Shown: positions 42,513-51,973, numbered from the stretch's first letter. The stretch: DNA of 64,000 bases from Tindallia sp. MSAO_Bac2 (GCA_003838145.1 QYZZ01000118.1:1-64000), one strand, 5' to 3'. The notes: generated by a model from the sequence alone, not told the origin. Translations and numbers: made by a program.

Positions 42513-43625
42513 ATGATTAATCAGGAGCGACTGACAAATCTGTTAAAAGAATTGGTAGAAATTGACAGCCCGTCTCAACGGGAAGGTGCTGTTGCGAAAG
42601 TCATTCGGGAAAAGCTGGAAAAGCTGGGCTTTGAAGTTAAAGAAGATGACGCAGGCAAAAAACTGGATGGAGAAGTAGGCAATCTGGTGGCTACTCTGAA
42701 AGGAACCACTGAAGGAACCCCCATCGGTTTCAGTGCCCACATGGATACAGTACAGCCAGGCGAAGGCATTAAAGCCATTGTAGAAGACGGCATCATGAAA
42801 AGTGCCGGAGAAACAATACTGGGCAGCGATGACAAAGCCGGTATAGCCGCATTTCTGGAAGCAGCTCAGGCAATCAAAGAAAACAATATACCCCATGGAG
42901 AAATCCAGGCAATCTTTACCATCTGGGAAGAAGGTGGCCTGAACGGTTCTCGCAACCTTGACTACAGCCTGGTAACGGCAGAAAAAGTTTTCGTAATGGA
43001 CAGCGGCGGCCCCATTGGCAGCATCATCAATCAGGGACCGGCCCAGGATAGAATTTCCGCAACCTTTAAAGGAAAAGCATCTCACGCAGGAGCAGAACCG
43101 GAGGCGGGAATCAGCGCCATTCAAATTGCGGCCAGAGCCATTGACAACATGAAACTGCTCCGGGTTGACGAAGAAACCACAGCCAACATTGGAAACATTC
43201 AGGGCGGCGGCGCTACCAACATTGTACCGGATAAAGTAACCATTAACGGCGAAGCCCGAAGCCTGAAAGACGATAAACTGGAAACACAGACAAAAAGCAT
43301 GGTGGAAGCCATGGAAAAGGCAGCTAAAGATTTTGATGGCGAAGTAGAGCTGGATATCCAGCGGCTGTACACAGCCTTTAAACTGGAAGAAACAGATCCC
43401 ATGATCACCACCCTGAAAGAAGTTTTCACTGACATGGGACTTGAGCCGGTTATCATGCCCTCCGGCGGCGGAAGCGATACCAACCACTTCAATGCCAACG
43501 GCCTGAAAGCCGTTAACCTGAGTGTCGGAATGAACAAAGTTCATACCGTTGACGAATTCATCAAGATCGAAGATTTGGCCAACGGCGCCAGAATGGTGAT
43601 GGAAATCATTAAGAAATACGCGTAA
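42513..43625 (+). CDS. M20-family peptidase, PepT-like
   Basis: A 370-residue metallopeptidase of the M20 clan, close to the PepT-like group. FSAHMDTVQPG (about residues 73-83) supplies the first metal histidine and catalytic aspartate, LGSDDKAGIAA the bridging aspartate, TIWEEGG the glutamates, and MDSGG a further ligand. The dimerisation domain includes KGKASHAGAEPE. Tripeptidase activity is likely but the substrate is inferred. It begins 31 nt after rsmA, behind GGAAAGGGTG, so it may be co-transcribed. Confidence 0.88.
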   Translation: MINQERLTNLLKELVEIDSPSQREGAVAKVIREKLEKLGFEVKEDDAGKKLDGEVGNLVATLKGTTEGTPIGFSAHMDTVQPGEGIKAIVEDGIMKSAGETILGSDDKAGIAAFLEAAQAIKENNIPHGEIQAIFTIWEEGGLNGSRNLDYSLVTAEKVFVMDSGGPIGSIINQGPAQDRISATFKGKASHAGAEPEAGISAIQIAARAIDNMKLLRVDEETTANIGNIQGGGATNIVPDKVTINGEARSLKDDKLETQTKSMVEAMEKAAKDFDGEVELDIQRLYTAFKLEETDPMITTLKEVFTDMGLEPVIMPSGGGSDTNHFNANGLKAVNLSVGMNKVHTVDEFIKIEDLANGARMVMEIIKKYA

Positions 43626-43853
43626 GAACAAGTTAAAAGCCTGCACCCTGTAGGGTGTTATGAGCCTGCACCCTATAGGGTGTTATGAGCCTGCACCCTA
43701 TAGGGTGTTAACGGGTTATAGGTTCTTAGTTCCCTCTCCCTCGACGGGAGAGGGTCAGGGTGAGGGTGAATAAAGGCACAGTAGGGACGGCAGGTCATTT
43801 ACTCCACGGTTCACGGGGAAAATGAGCTCCGTCCCTACTGTGCCTTTGCTTGC
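43626..43853. repeat. Convergent spacer with Rep4 array, Rep5 and a perfect Rep6 palindrome
   Basis: Three tandem Rep4 units of 25 bp (about 43637-43711), a Rep5 palindrome (43731-43767) and a 76-bp Rep6 element with perfect 19-bp inverted ends (43772-43790 and 43829-43847). It lies between the convergent peptidase and ABC ATPase genes and could form long hairpins that end transcription from either side. Confidence 0.8.
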
Positions 43854-44627
43854 TTACAACAATTGATTATTTACTTCATCCGAATCTTTATAACAGTGCC
43901 GGCAGTATTTTGGAGCCACATCTTGCCACACGTCATCCTTGCTTCTTTCGCCAGTCAGATAATCCTTTAAAATCATACCATCTTTCATCTCCACAATACG
44001 ATCCGATTTGGCCGCAATATGGTCGTTATGCGTAACCACAATAAAAGCCGTGTTAAGACGGGCGTTAATCTCCCGCATCAGCTCGTAAACCTGTTCCGTA
44101 GTCTCGCTGTCAAGATTTCCCGTAGGTTCATCCGCCAAAATAATAGCCGGTTCATTAATTAAGGAACGGGCAATGGCAACCCTCTGCTGCTGGCCGCCGG
44201 AAAGATCCGTTGCCTTGTTATTAATTCGTTCCTTTAAGCCAACCAGTTCCAGCAGCTCTCTGGCCCGCTCTTCCTTTTGACGGGTGCTGCTGTGAGTTTT
44301 TATCCAGGTGGGAATCAGCACATTCTCCAAAGCTGTAAACTCCGGCAGTAAATGATGAAACTGAAAAATAAAGCCAATATTCCGGTTGCGGAATTCCGCC
44401 AGTTCCCGGTCATTCATAGCCGTTACTTCTACGTTGTTAAACCAGACAGAACCATCCGTAGGCCGGTCCAAAGCCCCCAATATATTTAAAAGCGTTGTCT
44501 TTCCGGATCCGGAATAACCAATAATCGACGCAAATTCTCCCGGGTCAAAATTCAGATCAATTCCTCCCAGAGCCGTTGTTTTAAAAACAGTTCCGTAAAC
44601 TTTTGTAATACCTCTTGTTTCCAGCAA
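43854..44627 (-). CDS. ABC transporter ATP-binding protein (MacB/LolD type)
   Basis: The ATPase of an export system. Walker [10 protein letters not shown] lies near residue 38, the signature [15 protein letters not shown] near 141, Walker [13 protein letters not shown] near 160, and the H loop in VVTHN. The TTG at 44627 is preferred because AAGGAGAG precedes it well; a longer frame to 44657 has no such site. A C-terminal tail of about 30 residues with CRHC is unusual for this family and may bind metal. It is third in the unit after the fusion protein and the permease. Confidence 0.9.
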   Translation of the reverse strand: MLETRGITKVYGTVFKTTALGGIDLNFDPGEFASIIGYSGSGKTTLLNILGALDRPTDGSVWFNNVEVTAMNDRELAEFRNRNIGFIFQFHHLLPEFTALENVLIPTWIKTHSSTRQKEERARELLELVGLKERINNKATDLSGGQQQRVAIARSLINEPAIILADEPTGNLDSETTEQVYELMREINARLNTAFIVVTHNDHIAAKSDRIVEMKDGMILKDYLTGERSKDDVWQDVAPKYCRHCYKDSDEVNNQLL

Positions 44628-44765
44628 AACAATCTCTCCTTCCCCTAACCGAAGCATTTCTTCGCGCCCCTTTGCGTTCTTCGCGGTTAAAATCTTTTGA
44701 TTTAAGATCTTTACCGGCTGTTTTAACGTATTACCTATAACCTGAACTCCTATAACCTGACTTTC
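44628..44765. repeat. Rep1 and Rep7 between permease and ATPase genes
   Basis: A reversed Rep1 unit (44659-44690) and two Rep7 units CCTATAACCTGA (about 44731-44761) separate genes that would normally be adjacent in such an operon. Confidence 0.7.
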
Positions 44766-45983
44766 CTATCCTCGAATAACATCAATCGGATTCAGCTTCG
44801 CCGATTTTCTGGCCGGAATCAAAGCCGATACAACACTGGCAGTGGTAGCAATAGCAACAATAACGGCAGATGATACCGGGTCGAACTCCAGGGGAAATAA
44901 TGCCCGTCCCGTTGCCTGAGCCGTACCCCACAGAAAAAACTGGGTCAGCATGAAGCCAAAGAGAACCCCCAGCAGAGACCCCAAGAGTCCTAGCAGTCCG
45001 CCCTGGATAAGGAAAATCCGGCTGGCACTGCTGCTGGAAGTACCCATCGCCTTTAAAATTCCAATCTGCTTGGATTTCTGAACCACGGAAACCGCCAGCA
45101 CACTGGCAATACCCAAGGTAATGGCCAAGAGTACAAACACCTGAATGGTAATGGAAGAACCGCTCTGGCTCTGAAGAGCCGATAATAAATCAGCATTCTG
45201 AACCTTCCAGTTATCAATGCTAACCCCCTGAAACTGCTTTTCCAGCTCTTCTGACAGTACATCAGCAGCAAAAACATCCCGGATCTGCGTTTCAAGACGG
45301 TTAATGTCATCTCCAAGTCCAAGCAGCCGCTGAGCCCGGCTCAGATCCAAAAGAATCCAACTCTCGTTGATGGACTGACTTCCCAGATCAAAAATACCGG
45401 CTATGGTAAAAACCTGCCGGCTTTCACCGGGCAACTGAAAGGTAACATTATCTCCCAGACGAAGCTGGTATTCCTCTGCCAGATCCGTTCCCAGCATAAT
45501 CTGATTCCCTTCCAGACCAAGATTTCCCTCCAGCAAACCTTCCTCCAGCTGATAAAGTTCATTGGCCCTATCCGGCATAATACCCCTGAAAACCACAGGT
45601 GCAGAAATGCCGCTTCGAAGCAAAAACCCATTTCCCTGGACCAGAGGCGATACAGCCGTCATTTCAGGCTGATTATCCAGGGCATCCATCAAAGGCCGCC
45701 AGTCCTTCAGTGTATCGTCAGTCTGGCGAAAATTACCTTCAACAGCAAACGTGTAATCAGCAGACGCCTGACGACTTTCAGCGGAAAATCCGTTATCACC
45801 GCTGAAGATAATATGGGCACTTGTACCTACTGTATTATTAATTAAATCCGCCTGAAGACCGCTGATCAGCGTTCCTAGAAAAACCTGTACAGCAACACCC
45901 ACAGCAATGCCCAAAAGAATAAAGGCAGTCTGGCCGCGGCCGTCCTTCAGGAAGCGGAATGCAACTTTCCACTCAAATCCCAT
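44766..45983 (-). CDS. MacB-like ABC transporter permease
   Basis: A 405-residue membrane protein of the FtsX/MacB permease family: one N-terminal span (about residues 16-38), a large extracytoplasmic MacB-PCD-type domain (about 40-265), then three spans at the C-terminus separated by short loops, ending in the ARKSAKLNPIDVIRG motif. The start follows AAGGAGG. It should pair with the ATPase downstream and the fusion protein upstream to export a lipid-linked, peptide or antibiotic substrate. The substrate is unknown. Confidence 0.9.
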   Translation of the reverse strand: MGFEWKVAFRFLKDGRGQTAFILLGIAVGVAVQVFLGTLISGLQADLINNTVGTSAHIIFSGDNGFSAESRQASADYTFAVEGNFRQTDDTLKDWRPLMDALDNQPEMTAVSPLVQGNGFLLRSGISAPVVFRGIMPDRANELYQLEEGLLEGNLGLEGNQIMLGTDLAEEYQLRLGDNVTFQLPGESRQVFTIAGIFDLGSQSINESWILLDLSRAQRLLGLGDDINRLETQIRDVFAADVLSEELEKQFQGVSIDNWKVQNADLLSALQSQSGSSITIQVFVLLAITLGIASVLAVSVVQKSKQIGILKAMGTSSSSASRIFLIQGGLLGLLGSLLGVLFGFMLTQFFLWGTAQATGRALFPLEFDPVSSAVIVAIATTASVVSALIPARKSAKLNPIDVIRG

Positions 45984-46009
45984 TGATAAACCTCCTTATC
46001 CCCGAAAGA

Positions 46010-47230
46010 CTAGGGCTGTACGATAACATCACCAGCTTCAAGGCCTTCCAGCACCAAAATCTTTTCCAGACCGACACTCTCAGTACGGGGCAATGTTTTT
46101 TCTTCCACCGACCCGTTAACTTGGAGTAAAACCCGGGAAGGTTCCCGGCCGGACAAATAAGAAACCGGCACCAGCAAGGCATTTTCCAGCTCTCTTACTT
46201 CAATTTCAGCCTGAATCGTCAGGTCTTCAATGAGGAAATCCTGCGCTTCTTCCAGTTTAAGCTGAACAAGAACCGTTCCCGTGTCTGCATTAACACGGGG
46301 GGCGATCCGGCTGACGCTGGCCGCCACTTCCTGAGAAGGGAAGGCTTCCGGCCATACCTTTGCCGGCTGGCCGACTTCCAGCAGTCCAATGTTTCTTTCA
46401 TCTATCTCCACCTCAGCCACTAAAGAGGCTTCCCGGGAAATCGTCAGAAGCCCGCTGCCGCTTTGAGCCAGCTCACCCACTTCAACCTGTCTTTCCAGTA
46501 TCTTACCGGAAACCGGAGAAATTAACTGATAGCGATCAAGTTCTTCCTGTAACGTCTCTACCTGAACCCGAGCCTGGGCCAATAAAGCAGCGGATTCAGC
46601 GGCTTCACTGCCTCCCGGCGAATTAAGGCCAACCGCCCTCTCGGCAGACGCAATACGAAGATCCATTAATTCCAGCTCCGACATGGACTCTTCCAGCAGT
46701 TCCATTTCTTTTTCCGTTTCTTCCAGGGTTTCCAGCGGCAGAGCGCCCTGCTCGTATAAAGCCTGCTGGCGATTAAGCCGGCGTTCCAAAGATTCTTTCT
46801 CCAGCAGCAGTTCCCGCTCCAGACGTTCCTTTTCCAGCTGCAAAGAAGCCAGCTCATCCTGAGCCTCCGGCAAGCGGCTTTCGCTGATCCTTCGATGCTG
46901 GGCCTGTGCCACGGCCAGTTCTGCTTCCCGCTGACGCAGTTGCAACCTTAAATCTTCATCGTCCATCCGAACCAGCACCTGACCGGCTTCTACAAAGTCG
47001 CCTTCATCCACCGCTATTTCCAGTACCCGGCCGCTCACCTGAGACTGCAGCTGAAAACTGGAACCGGAAATCTGCCCTGTCGCCGTAATAACCTGCCGAA
47101 AAGCTTCCGGTTGAATCTCTAGTTTTTCAGCAGCTTCCGGCTCCCGATTCATTATGAAAAAACCGGCTACACCTGCCAGGATAACTAATGCAGTAATGAT
47201 ACCAATATTCTTCTTTTTCAAATTTCCCAC
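46010..47230 (-). CDS. Membrane fusion protein (MacA/HlyD type)
   Basis: A 406-residue periplasmic-adaptor-like protein that in Gram-positive bacteria sits on the outer face of the membrane. There is one N-terminal span (about residues 8-27), a biotinyl-lipoyl-like region (GRVLEIAVDEGDFVEAGQVLVRMDD), then a long Glu/Leu-rich coiled coil (about 80-210), the second lipoyl half (LISPVSGKILERQVEVGE), and beta-barrel strands. GTG at 47230 gives the longest form; a TTG three codons later is better spaced from AGGGGTGGG. It is first in the exporter unit. Confidence 0.88.
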   Translation of the reverse strand: MGNLKKKNIGIITALVILAGVAGFFIMNREPEAAEKLEIQPEAFRQVITATGQISGSSFQLQSQVSGRVLEIAVDEGDFVEAGQVLVRMDDEDLRLQLRQREAELAVAQAQHRRISESRLPEAQDELASLQLEKERLERELLLEKESLERRLNRQQALYEQGALPLETLEETEKEMELLEESMSELELMDLRIASAERAVGLNSPGGSEAAESAALLAQARVQVETLQEELDRYQLISPVSGKILERQVEVGELAQSGSGLLTISREASLVAEVEIDERNIGLLEVGQPAKVWPEAFPSQEVAASVSRIAPRVNADTGTVLVQLKLEEAQDFLIEDLTIQAEIEVRELENALLVPVSYLSGREPSRVLLQVNGSVEEKTLPRTESVGLEKILVLEGLEAGDVIVQP

Positions 47231-47373
47231 CCCTATTCGTTAAAAATCACTAATGGGAAAATACCCTTTTCGGGCTGCATCAAACCTATGTTAAAAAAAT
47301 GGCTTTATTTTTTTCTGAAAGCCATGAATAACAGCTAATCTCAACTGTTTTTGTGGATTTTTTCACCAGTTTC

Positions 47374-47382
47374 TGATATAAT
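47374..47382 (+). promoter_or_regulatory. Extended -10 promoter of the LCP gene
   Basis: TGATATAAT (47374-47382) matches the extended -10 consensus TGnTATAAT. No good -35 box is seen at 17 bp, as is common with extended -10 promoters. Confidence 0.55.
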
Positions 47383-47458
47383 CAGCACGAATAAAGTAAG
47401 ATACGAAAGAAACCTTTTGGCGAAAGAAACCGTCATTGAAAATAAAGATAGGACGTGA

Positions 47459-48517
47459 ATGGGTTTGAAAAAATTATTTATTCGGGTTTTTCTGGTGGCA
47501 TTCCTATGCTTCACCGTTCTGTTCAGCGGTGTGTTTGCAGCCTTTAACACCTTTATGCAGGACTCCCATCCTAATGCAGAAGTGCCGGTGGTTCGGGATA
47601 TGGAAGACGAAGAATTTGACGAAAAGGACCCGGAGCCCGTTGAAAGAGACCAGCTCCGCCGGCTGGTTAATGAAAGCAACCGGGTTAACGCAGTATTGCT
47701 GGGTATGGACGGCGGGCGAAGTGACACCATGATGTTTGTCTCCTTCGACCCAGACGAAAAACAGATGGACATTATTTCCATTCCCCGGGATACCTATTAT
47801 CCACGTGAAGGATATGATCGACTTGGACAGAAAAAAATAAATGCCGCATACAGTGCCCATGGTGCAGAGGGCGTAAAAAGCATTGTCAGCGACCTGCTTT
47901 ATGATGTTCCGGTACATTACTATGTTACACTGACCTATCAGGGAGCGGCTTCTGTTGTCGATGCCATTGGAGGCGTTCCGGTACACATTTCTCAGCGGAT
48001 GTACTATAAAGATCCTACCGACAATCCACCGCTGGTAATCGACTTTGCTCCTGGAAATCATGTTTTAAAAGGACAGGATGCCGTTAAATTTTTACGGTAC
48101 CGCCAGGCAACCCCCGGATCCGGAGCCATGGAACGAAATGGTGATCTTGGCCGGGTAGAGGCTCAGCAACAATTCATGAAAAATGCCATGAAGCAGGCCA
48201 TGAGCATAGGAAACCTGCCCACGCTGGCCAGCTCAGCCTTCCGGTTTGTCCGAACCGACATAGAGCTTCAGGATCTGGTGCGTTACGCCAACCAGGCACG
48301 GAATATGAATCCGGACACCATGACCACCTTTACCTTGCCCGGAGACGCCCGCATGCAGGGAGGACTTTCCTACTTCTTCCATAGCGCGCTGGACACCCGC
48401 CAGCTGCTCATCCATATTTACTCCAACGGAGAAATTCCTGCAGACCCGGAAGAAGCCAGAAGACTGGAAAACGGAGCCGATGGGACAGAGGATGAAGAAA
48501 ACGGAGAAAGCAGTTAA
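47459..48517 (+). CDS. LytR-CpsA-Psr (LCP) family protein
   Basis: A 352-residue membrane-anchored enzyme that in Gram-positive bacteria transfers undecaprenyl-linked polymers to peptidoglycan. Residues about 5-28 form the membrane span. The LCP domain runs from about 75 to 290 and shows GMDGGRSDTMMFVSFD, ISIPRDTYY, INAAYSAHGAEG and KFLRYR, with the arginines and aspartates that bind the lipid pyrophosphate. The acidic C-terminal tail is unstructured. It is transcribed away from the exporter genes and ends in a good terminator. Confidence 0.92.
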   Translation: MGLKKLFIRVFLVAFLCFTVLFSGVFAAFNTFMQDSHPNAEVPVVRDMEDEEFDEKDPEPVERDQLRRLVNESNRVNAVLLGMDGGRSDTMMFVSFDPDEKQMDIISIPRDTYYPREGYDRLGQKKINAAYSAHGAEGVKSIVSDLLYDVPVHYYVTLTYQGAASVVDAIGGVPVHISQRMYYKDPTDNPPLVIDFAPGNHVLKGQDAVKFLRYRQATPGSGAMERNGDLGRVEAQQQFMKNAMKQAMSIGNLPTLASSAFRFVRTDIELQDLVRYANQARNMNPDTMTTFTLPGDARMQGGLSYFFHSALDTRQLLIHIYSNGEIPADPEEARRLENGADGTEDEENGESS

Positions 48518-48723
48518 GAGTTAAAAGTTAAGAGTTAAAAGCCTGTGCCCGGTACGGGTATTGAAAGCCTGTGCCCTATAGGGTATTATGAGTTAAAAGA
48601 TAAACCGCTAAAGCGAGAACCTTATGGGTCAACGCCTTAGCGGTTTTTTAATGTTTCCTTCGTGTCCCTTCGTGCCCTTCGTGGTTAAGCATCTTTTGCA
48701 TTTCTCTTTTGAACTTTAATTCA
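48518..48723. repeat. Convergent spacer LCP-murC with Rep4, terminator, Rep1 and Rep3
   Basis: Two Rep4 units (about 48539-48589), a terminator (48602-48649), a reversed Rep1 (48655-48688) and Rep3-like units near the murC stop. No gene is visible. Confidence 0.7.
48602..48649 (+). terminator. Terminator after the LCP gene
   Basis: AAACCGCTAAAGCG (48602-48615) pairs with CGCCTTAGCGGTTT (48633-48646) with a mismatch near the loop, and the T run continues to 48649. This is a strong intrinsic terminator. Confidence 0.8.
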
Positions 48724-50139
48724 TCATTCATCATTCTTAATTCCCAATTGATTTTCCAGCATTGGCGCCAGCTCATTCACCGGTCCGGCTCCCATGGTTA
48801 AAATCATATCACCTGCAGCTGCCAGCGATGCAGCTTCACCCGCAGCCTCATCCGGCGTTGCTGCGTAGATGGCTTTTCCTCCGCGGGTCAGTATTTCCTT
48901 TACCAGATCCCTGCTGTGCACCAGGCCCCGGTCCGGCTCCCGGGCAGCAAAAATATCCGTTACCACAACACCGTCCGCCAAAGCCAGCGCATCGGCAAAT
49001 TCATTTAAAAGAGCCAGCGTACGGGTATAGGTATGGGGCTGAAATATGCAGTATACTTTTCCCCGGGGAGAAACGGCGCTGCGGGCAGTTTGCAGCGTTG
49101 CCAGTATTTCTGCCGGGTGGTGAGCATAATCATCAACCACCGTAACATCGTGCCAGTTTCCAAGGGATTCAAAGCGGCGGTGGAGACCATGGAAATCCGA
49201 AAGAATTTCCTTTAGTTTCTCGCCGGAAACTCCCAACTCCAATGCCACAGCCAGAGAAGCCAGGGCATTATGCACATGGTGTTTACCGGGGATGCCCAGG
49301 GTAAAGCGGCCCAGATTACGTTCCTGAAAGCGGACAGTAAAAGAATAACGGCCGGAGTCATCCACCTCTAGGTTAGAGGCCTTCAGGTCGCAGTCTTGGC
49401 ATAGTCCAAAACGAATCACCGGACAGTCCGCCACCCTTGCTAAATGAGCACTGTTGGCATCGTCACCGTTCATCACCAAAAGGCCTTCCGGTGGAAGCTG
49501 TTCGACAAAATCCCCAAATACAGCCTGAATAGCCGCCAGGTTCTCAAAATAATCCAGATGATCCAAATCAATATTCAGGACAATGCCGATACGGGGCGGA
49601 AACCGAAGAAAACTACCGTGATACTCACAGGCTTCCGTTACCAGATGCGGCCCTTTTCCCACTTTGACATTGCCGCCAATTTCATTGAGATAACCACCCA
49701 CCAGTACCGTCGGATCCAGACCGGCCCACTCCAGCAGGCAGGAAAGCATAGCCGTGGTGGTGGTTTTGCCATGGCTGCCGGCAACCGCTACAGACTGAGG
49801 ATATAGCTTCATGATTTTTCCCAGCAATTCTGCCCGGTCCATTTCAGGAATTTTTTTCAGCAGCGCCTCCTGACGTTCCGGGTTGTCTTTTGGAATAGCA
49901 GCAGAATACACCAGCCAGTCCACTTCTTTTACATGGGAAGCCTCATGACCGGTATAGATAATGGCGCCTCGATCTTTAAGCCGACGGGTCGTATCGCTTT
50001 CCTCCCGGTCAGATCCGGAAATCCGAATTCCCTGATCCAGCAGTATATGTGCCAGCGCGCTCATGCCAATGCCACCGATGCCTATCATATGTACAGACTG
50101 AATGTTTTTCAGATCCAGCCGCTGATTTTCATCTTTCAT
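48724..50139 (-). CDS. murC: UDP-N-acetylmuramate--L-alanine ligase
   Basis: MurC adds the first L-alanine to UDP-MurNAc. The protein has the N-terminal nucleotide-binding GIGGIGMSALAHILLD (about residues 21-36), the ATP loop AGSHGKTTTTAML (about 117-129), and DDYAHHPAEI, the Mur ligase histidine motif. The frame extends to 50175, but GGAGGGAGC lies just before the ATG at 50139, which gives a normal 471-residue length. It is divergent from purR. Confidence 0.96.
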   Translation of the reverse strand: MKDENQRLDLKNIQSVHMIGIGGIGMSALAHILLDQGIRISGSDREESDTTRRLKDRGAIIYTGHEASHVKEVDWLVYSAAIPKDNPERQEALLKKIPEMDRAELLGKIMKLYPQSVAVAGSHGKTTTTAMLSCLLEWAGLDPTVLVGGYLNEIGGNVKVGKGPHLVTEACEYHGSFLRFPPRIGIVLNIDLDHLDYFENLAAIQAVFGDFVEQLPPEGLLVMNGDDANSAHLARVADCPVIRFGLCQDCDLKASNLEVDDSGRYSFTVRFQERNLGRFTLGIPGKHHVHNALASLAVALELGVSGEKLKEILSDFHGLHRRFESLGNWHDVTVVDDYAHHPAEILATLQTARSAVSPRGKVYCIFQPHTYTRTLALLNEFADALALADGVVVTDIFAAREPDRGLVHSRDLVKEILTRGGKAIYAATPDEAAGEAASLAAAGDMILTMGAGPVNELAPMLENQLGIKNDE

Positions 50140-50444
50140 AGTGCAGCTCCCTCCATTTTTTGATTGAAAAAACATATGCTGGGTATAAAGAAATGTAACC
50201 CGGAAACAGAGTATTTAGAATTGGTTAACGGGTGGACCCTGGTCTGGGAGAAGGATTTTAATCCCTATTCCTAAGTCCTGGCCCCTAACTAATTATACAC
50301 CAGTAGCCCGGTCTATGAAAGGAATTGATTCAAAAGCAAAAGCTGGAACATTAAAATGAAAATTACTCTTGAATCATCTTCTGGAAACGAATAAAATAGT
50401 GGAAAACACGATGAATATTCGGATTTAGAAAGGACAGGAGATGA
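50140..50444. promoter_or_regulatory. Divergent murC-purR regulatory spacer
   Basis: A 305-bp spacer without a gene. On the minus strand TATAAT (50292-50297) lies 17 bp from TTTCAT, a possible murC promoter with a long leader. Near purR there are PurBox-like sites (next entry). No dispersed repeats of the common families were recognised here. Confidence 0.45.
50383..50426. promoter_or_regulatory. PurBox-like pair upstream of purR
   Basis: On the minus strand, AAATCCGAATATT (50414-50426) matches the PurBox AWWWCCGAACWWT with one mismatch. A weaker opposite copy around CGAA at 50388-50391 gives a spacing of about 18 bp, close to that of B. subtilis PurR operators. This would make purR self-regulated. 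Confidence 0.45.
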
Positions 50445-51272
50445 ATGGATACCCCAAAATTCAGGCGAAGCCAAAGAATTGCTGCCATGACCAGTCTGCT
50501 GAGCAATTACCCAGGGAGGCTTTTTAGCCTGACGGCTTTCAGTCAGCAGCTGGATACGCCAAAATCTGTGCTTAGTGAAGACCTGGCCATTGTAAAAGAA
50601 ACGGTAGAAACCCTCCAAACCGGTGAACTGCAGTCTGTTGCCGGAGCTAAAGGCGGGATTCGCTTTATTCCCAAAATTACCCATAAGAGGCAAAAAGAAT
50701 TCCTGGAAGAAGTTGCCCGGGAACTCAGTCAGGAACATCGTATTCTGCCGGGAAATTACCTGTATTACTCGGATTTGATCAGTTCGCCGGCATATGTTCA
50801 GCCAATGGCGGAAATCCTTGCAGAAACCATGAACCTCAAAGATCATCAGTACGTGGTGACGGTGGAAACAAAAGGAATCCCTCTGGCCTATGCAGTTGCC
50901 AGACTATTGGATAAACCACTGGTGGTGGTAAGAAGAGAAAGCCTGATGACAGAAGGATCCACCGTCAGCGTTAACTATGTTTCCGGAAGTGGCGGGGGGA
51001 TGCAGCGCATGGTACTGCCCCGGCGTGCCATGAAAACCGGATCAGGGGTAGTAATGGTGGACGACTTCATGAGAGGCGGCGGGACCGCCCGTGGGATGAA
51101 AAACCTGATGAAGGAGTTTGATGCAGAAGTAACAGATATCGGAGTTATAATGGCGTCAAAGTCACCGGCTGACAAAAAAGGCGGTAGCTACACTTCATTA
51201 TTGATATTGGAAAAAGTAGATGAAGAAACCGGAAAAGTGGATTTATATCCAAATCCGGAACTGTTCCAGTGA
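50445..51272 (+). CDS. purR: Purine operon repressor PurR (Bacillus type)
   Basis: PurR is a PRPP-responsive repressor unrelated to E. coli PurR. The 275-residue protein has an N-terminal winged helix (about residues 1-75) and a phosphoribosyltransferase-like domain with the PRPP loop VMVDDFMRGGGTARGM (about 203-218). YYSDLISSPAYV marks the start of the effector domain. The ATG follows GACAGGAG. Its place before spoVG and glmU is the standard Firmicute order, although yabJ (RidA) is absent between purR and spoVG. Confidence 0.95.
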   Translation: MDTPKFRRSQRIAAMTSLLSNYPGRLFSLTAFSQQLDTPKSVLSEDLAIVKETVETLQTGELQSVAGAKGGIRFIPKITHKRQKEFLEEVARELSQEHRILPGNYLYYSDLISSPAYVQPMAEILAETMNLKDHQYVVTVETKGIPLAYAVARLLDKPLVVVRRESLMTEGSTVSVNYVSGSGGGMQRMVLPRRAMKTGSGVVMVDDFMRGGGTARGMKNLMKEFDAEVTDIGVIMASKSPADKKGGSYTSLLILEKVDEETGKVDLYPNPELFQ

Positions 51273-51430
51273 CCCAGGCCCTTACACCTATATTTTAGGA
51301 GAAAGCTGCCTGAAAAGACAGCAAACTCTTAAGATAGCCGTTCCCTGAAAGAGGTGCAACAATCCTTCCAGAAGGAGCATCGGCAAACTTGTCAACAGTA
51401 GAAAGACATCGGGAAGGTGGTGAAGGACAG

Positions 51431-51760
51431 ATGCAAGTAACGGATGTAAGAATTCGCAAAGTGGCTGCGGAAGGTAAAATGAAAGCCATCGTTTCTGTAA
51501 CCTTCGACGACGAATTTGTGGTGCACGATATCAAAATCATCGAAGGACAGAACGGACTTTTCATTGCTATGCCCAGCCGGAAGATGGGAGAAGGTGACTT
51601 TAGAGATATTGCGCACCCCATCAACTCAGAAACCAGAAACAAAATTCAGGATGCCATTTTTGTGCGGTACGAGCAGATGAATGAAGAGGAAGAAGCCGAA
51701 AGAGTGTCTGAAGAGACGGCATCCGGCGATGCGCCTGAAGTTTCGGAAGAAGAGCTTTAG
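51431..51760 (+). CDS. spoVG: SpoVG, RNA/DNA-binding regulator
   Basis: SpoVG affects septation and gene expression and binds nucleic acid. The 109-residue protein starts [11 protein letters not shown], and contains [23 protein letters not shown], the conserved core (about residues 29-52), and the [13 protein letters not shown] motif. The acidic tail is variable in the family. The longer frame from 51389 has no fitting ribosome binding site, while GAAGGA precedes the ATG at 51431. The gene suggests, but does not prove, that the organism sporulates. Confidence 0.96.
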   Translation: MQVTDVRIRKVAAEGKMKAIVSVTFDDEFVVHDIKIIEGQNGLFIAMPSRKMGEGDFRDIAHPINSETRNKIQDAIFVRYEQMNEEEEAERVSEETASGDAPEVSEEEL

Positions 51761-51801
51761 AGGGCGTCAGTAAAAGAAGTTCAAGATTCGGAAGGGAATT
51801 G

Positions 51802-51845
51802 CCCGTCAATGGCAGTAACGCTGCTCTTTGACGGGTCTTTTTTTG
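51802..51845 (+). terminator. Terminator after spoVG
   Basis: CCCGTCAA (51802-51809) pairs with TTGACGGG (51828-51835), with a smaller inner stem, followed by TCTTTTTTT. A textbook intrinsic terminator. Confidence 0.85.
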
Positions 51846-51869
51846 CTGTTCATTTTGTCTGTTCTTTCT

Positions 51870-51898
51870 TTGACAAAAGCGCTGCTGCCCATTATAAT
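51870..51898 (+). promoter_or_regulatory. Consensus sigma-A promoter of glmU
   Basis: TTGACA (51870-51875) and TATAAT (51893-51898) are both perfect and spaced by 17 bp. It lies directly behind the spoVG terminator, so glmU starts its own transcript. Confidence 0.88.
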
Positions 51899-51973
51899 GG
51901 GGATGAAGCCGAGGGTGTACCCCTCGGCAAAAAGTGTTTAAGGTCCACCAAAACCCAAAAGAGGTGAAGCAAT

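Noticed and set aside
42543-43646. Long minus-strand frame of 367 codons opposite the PepT-like gene
   Set aside because: The plus-strand gene has clear metallopeptidase motifs; the opposite frame is a shadow without family features.
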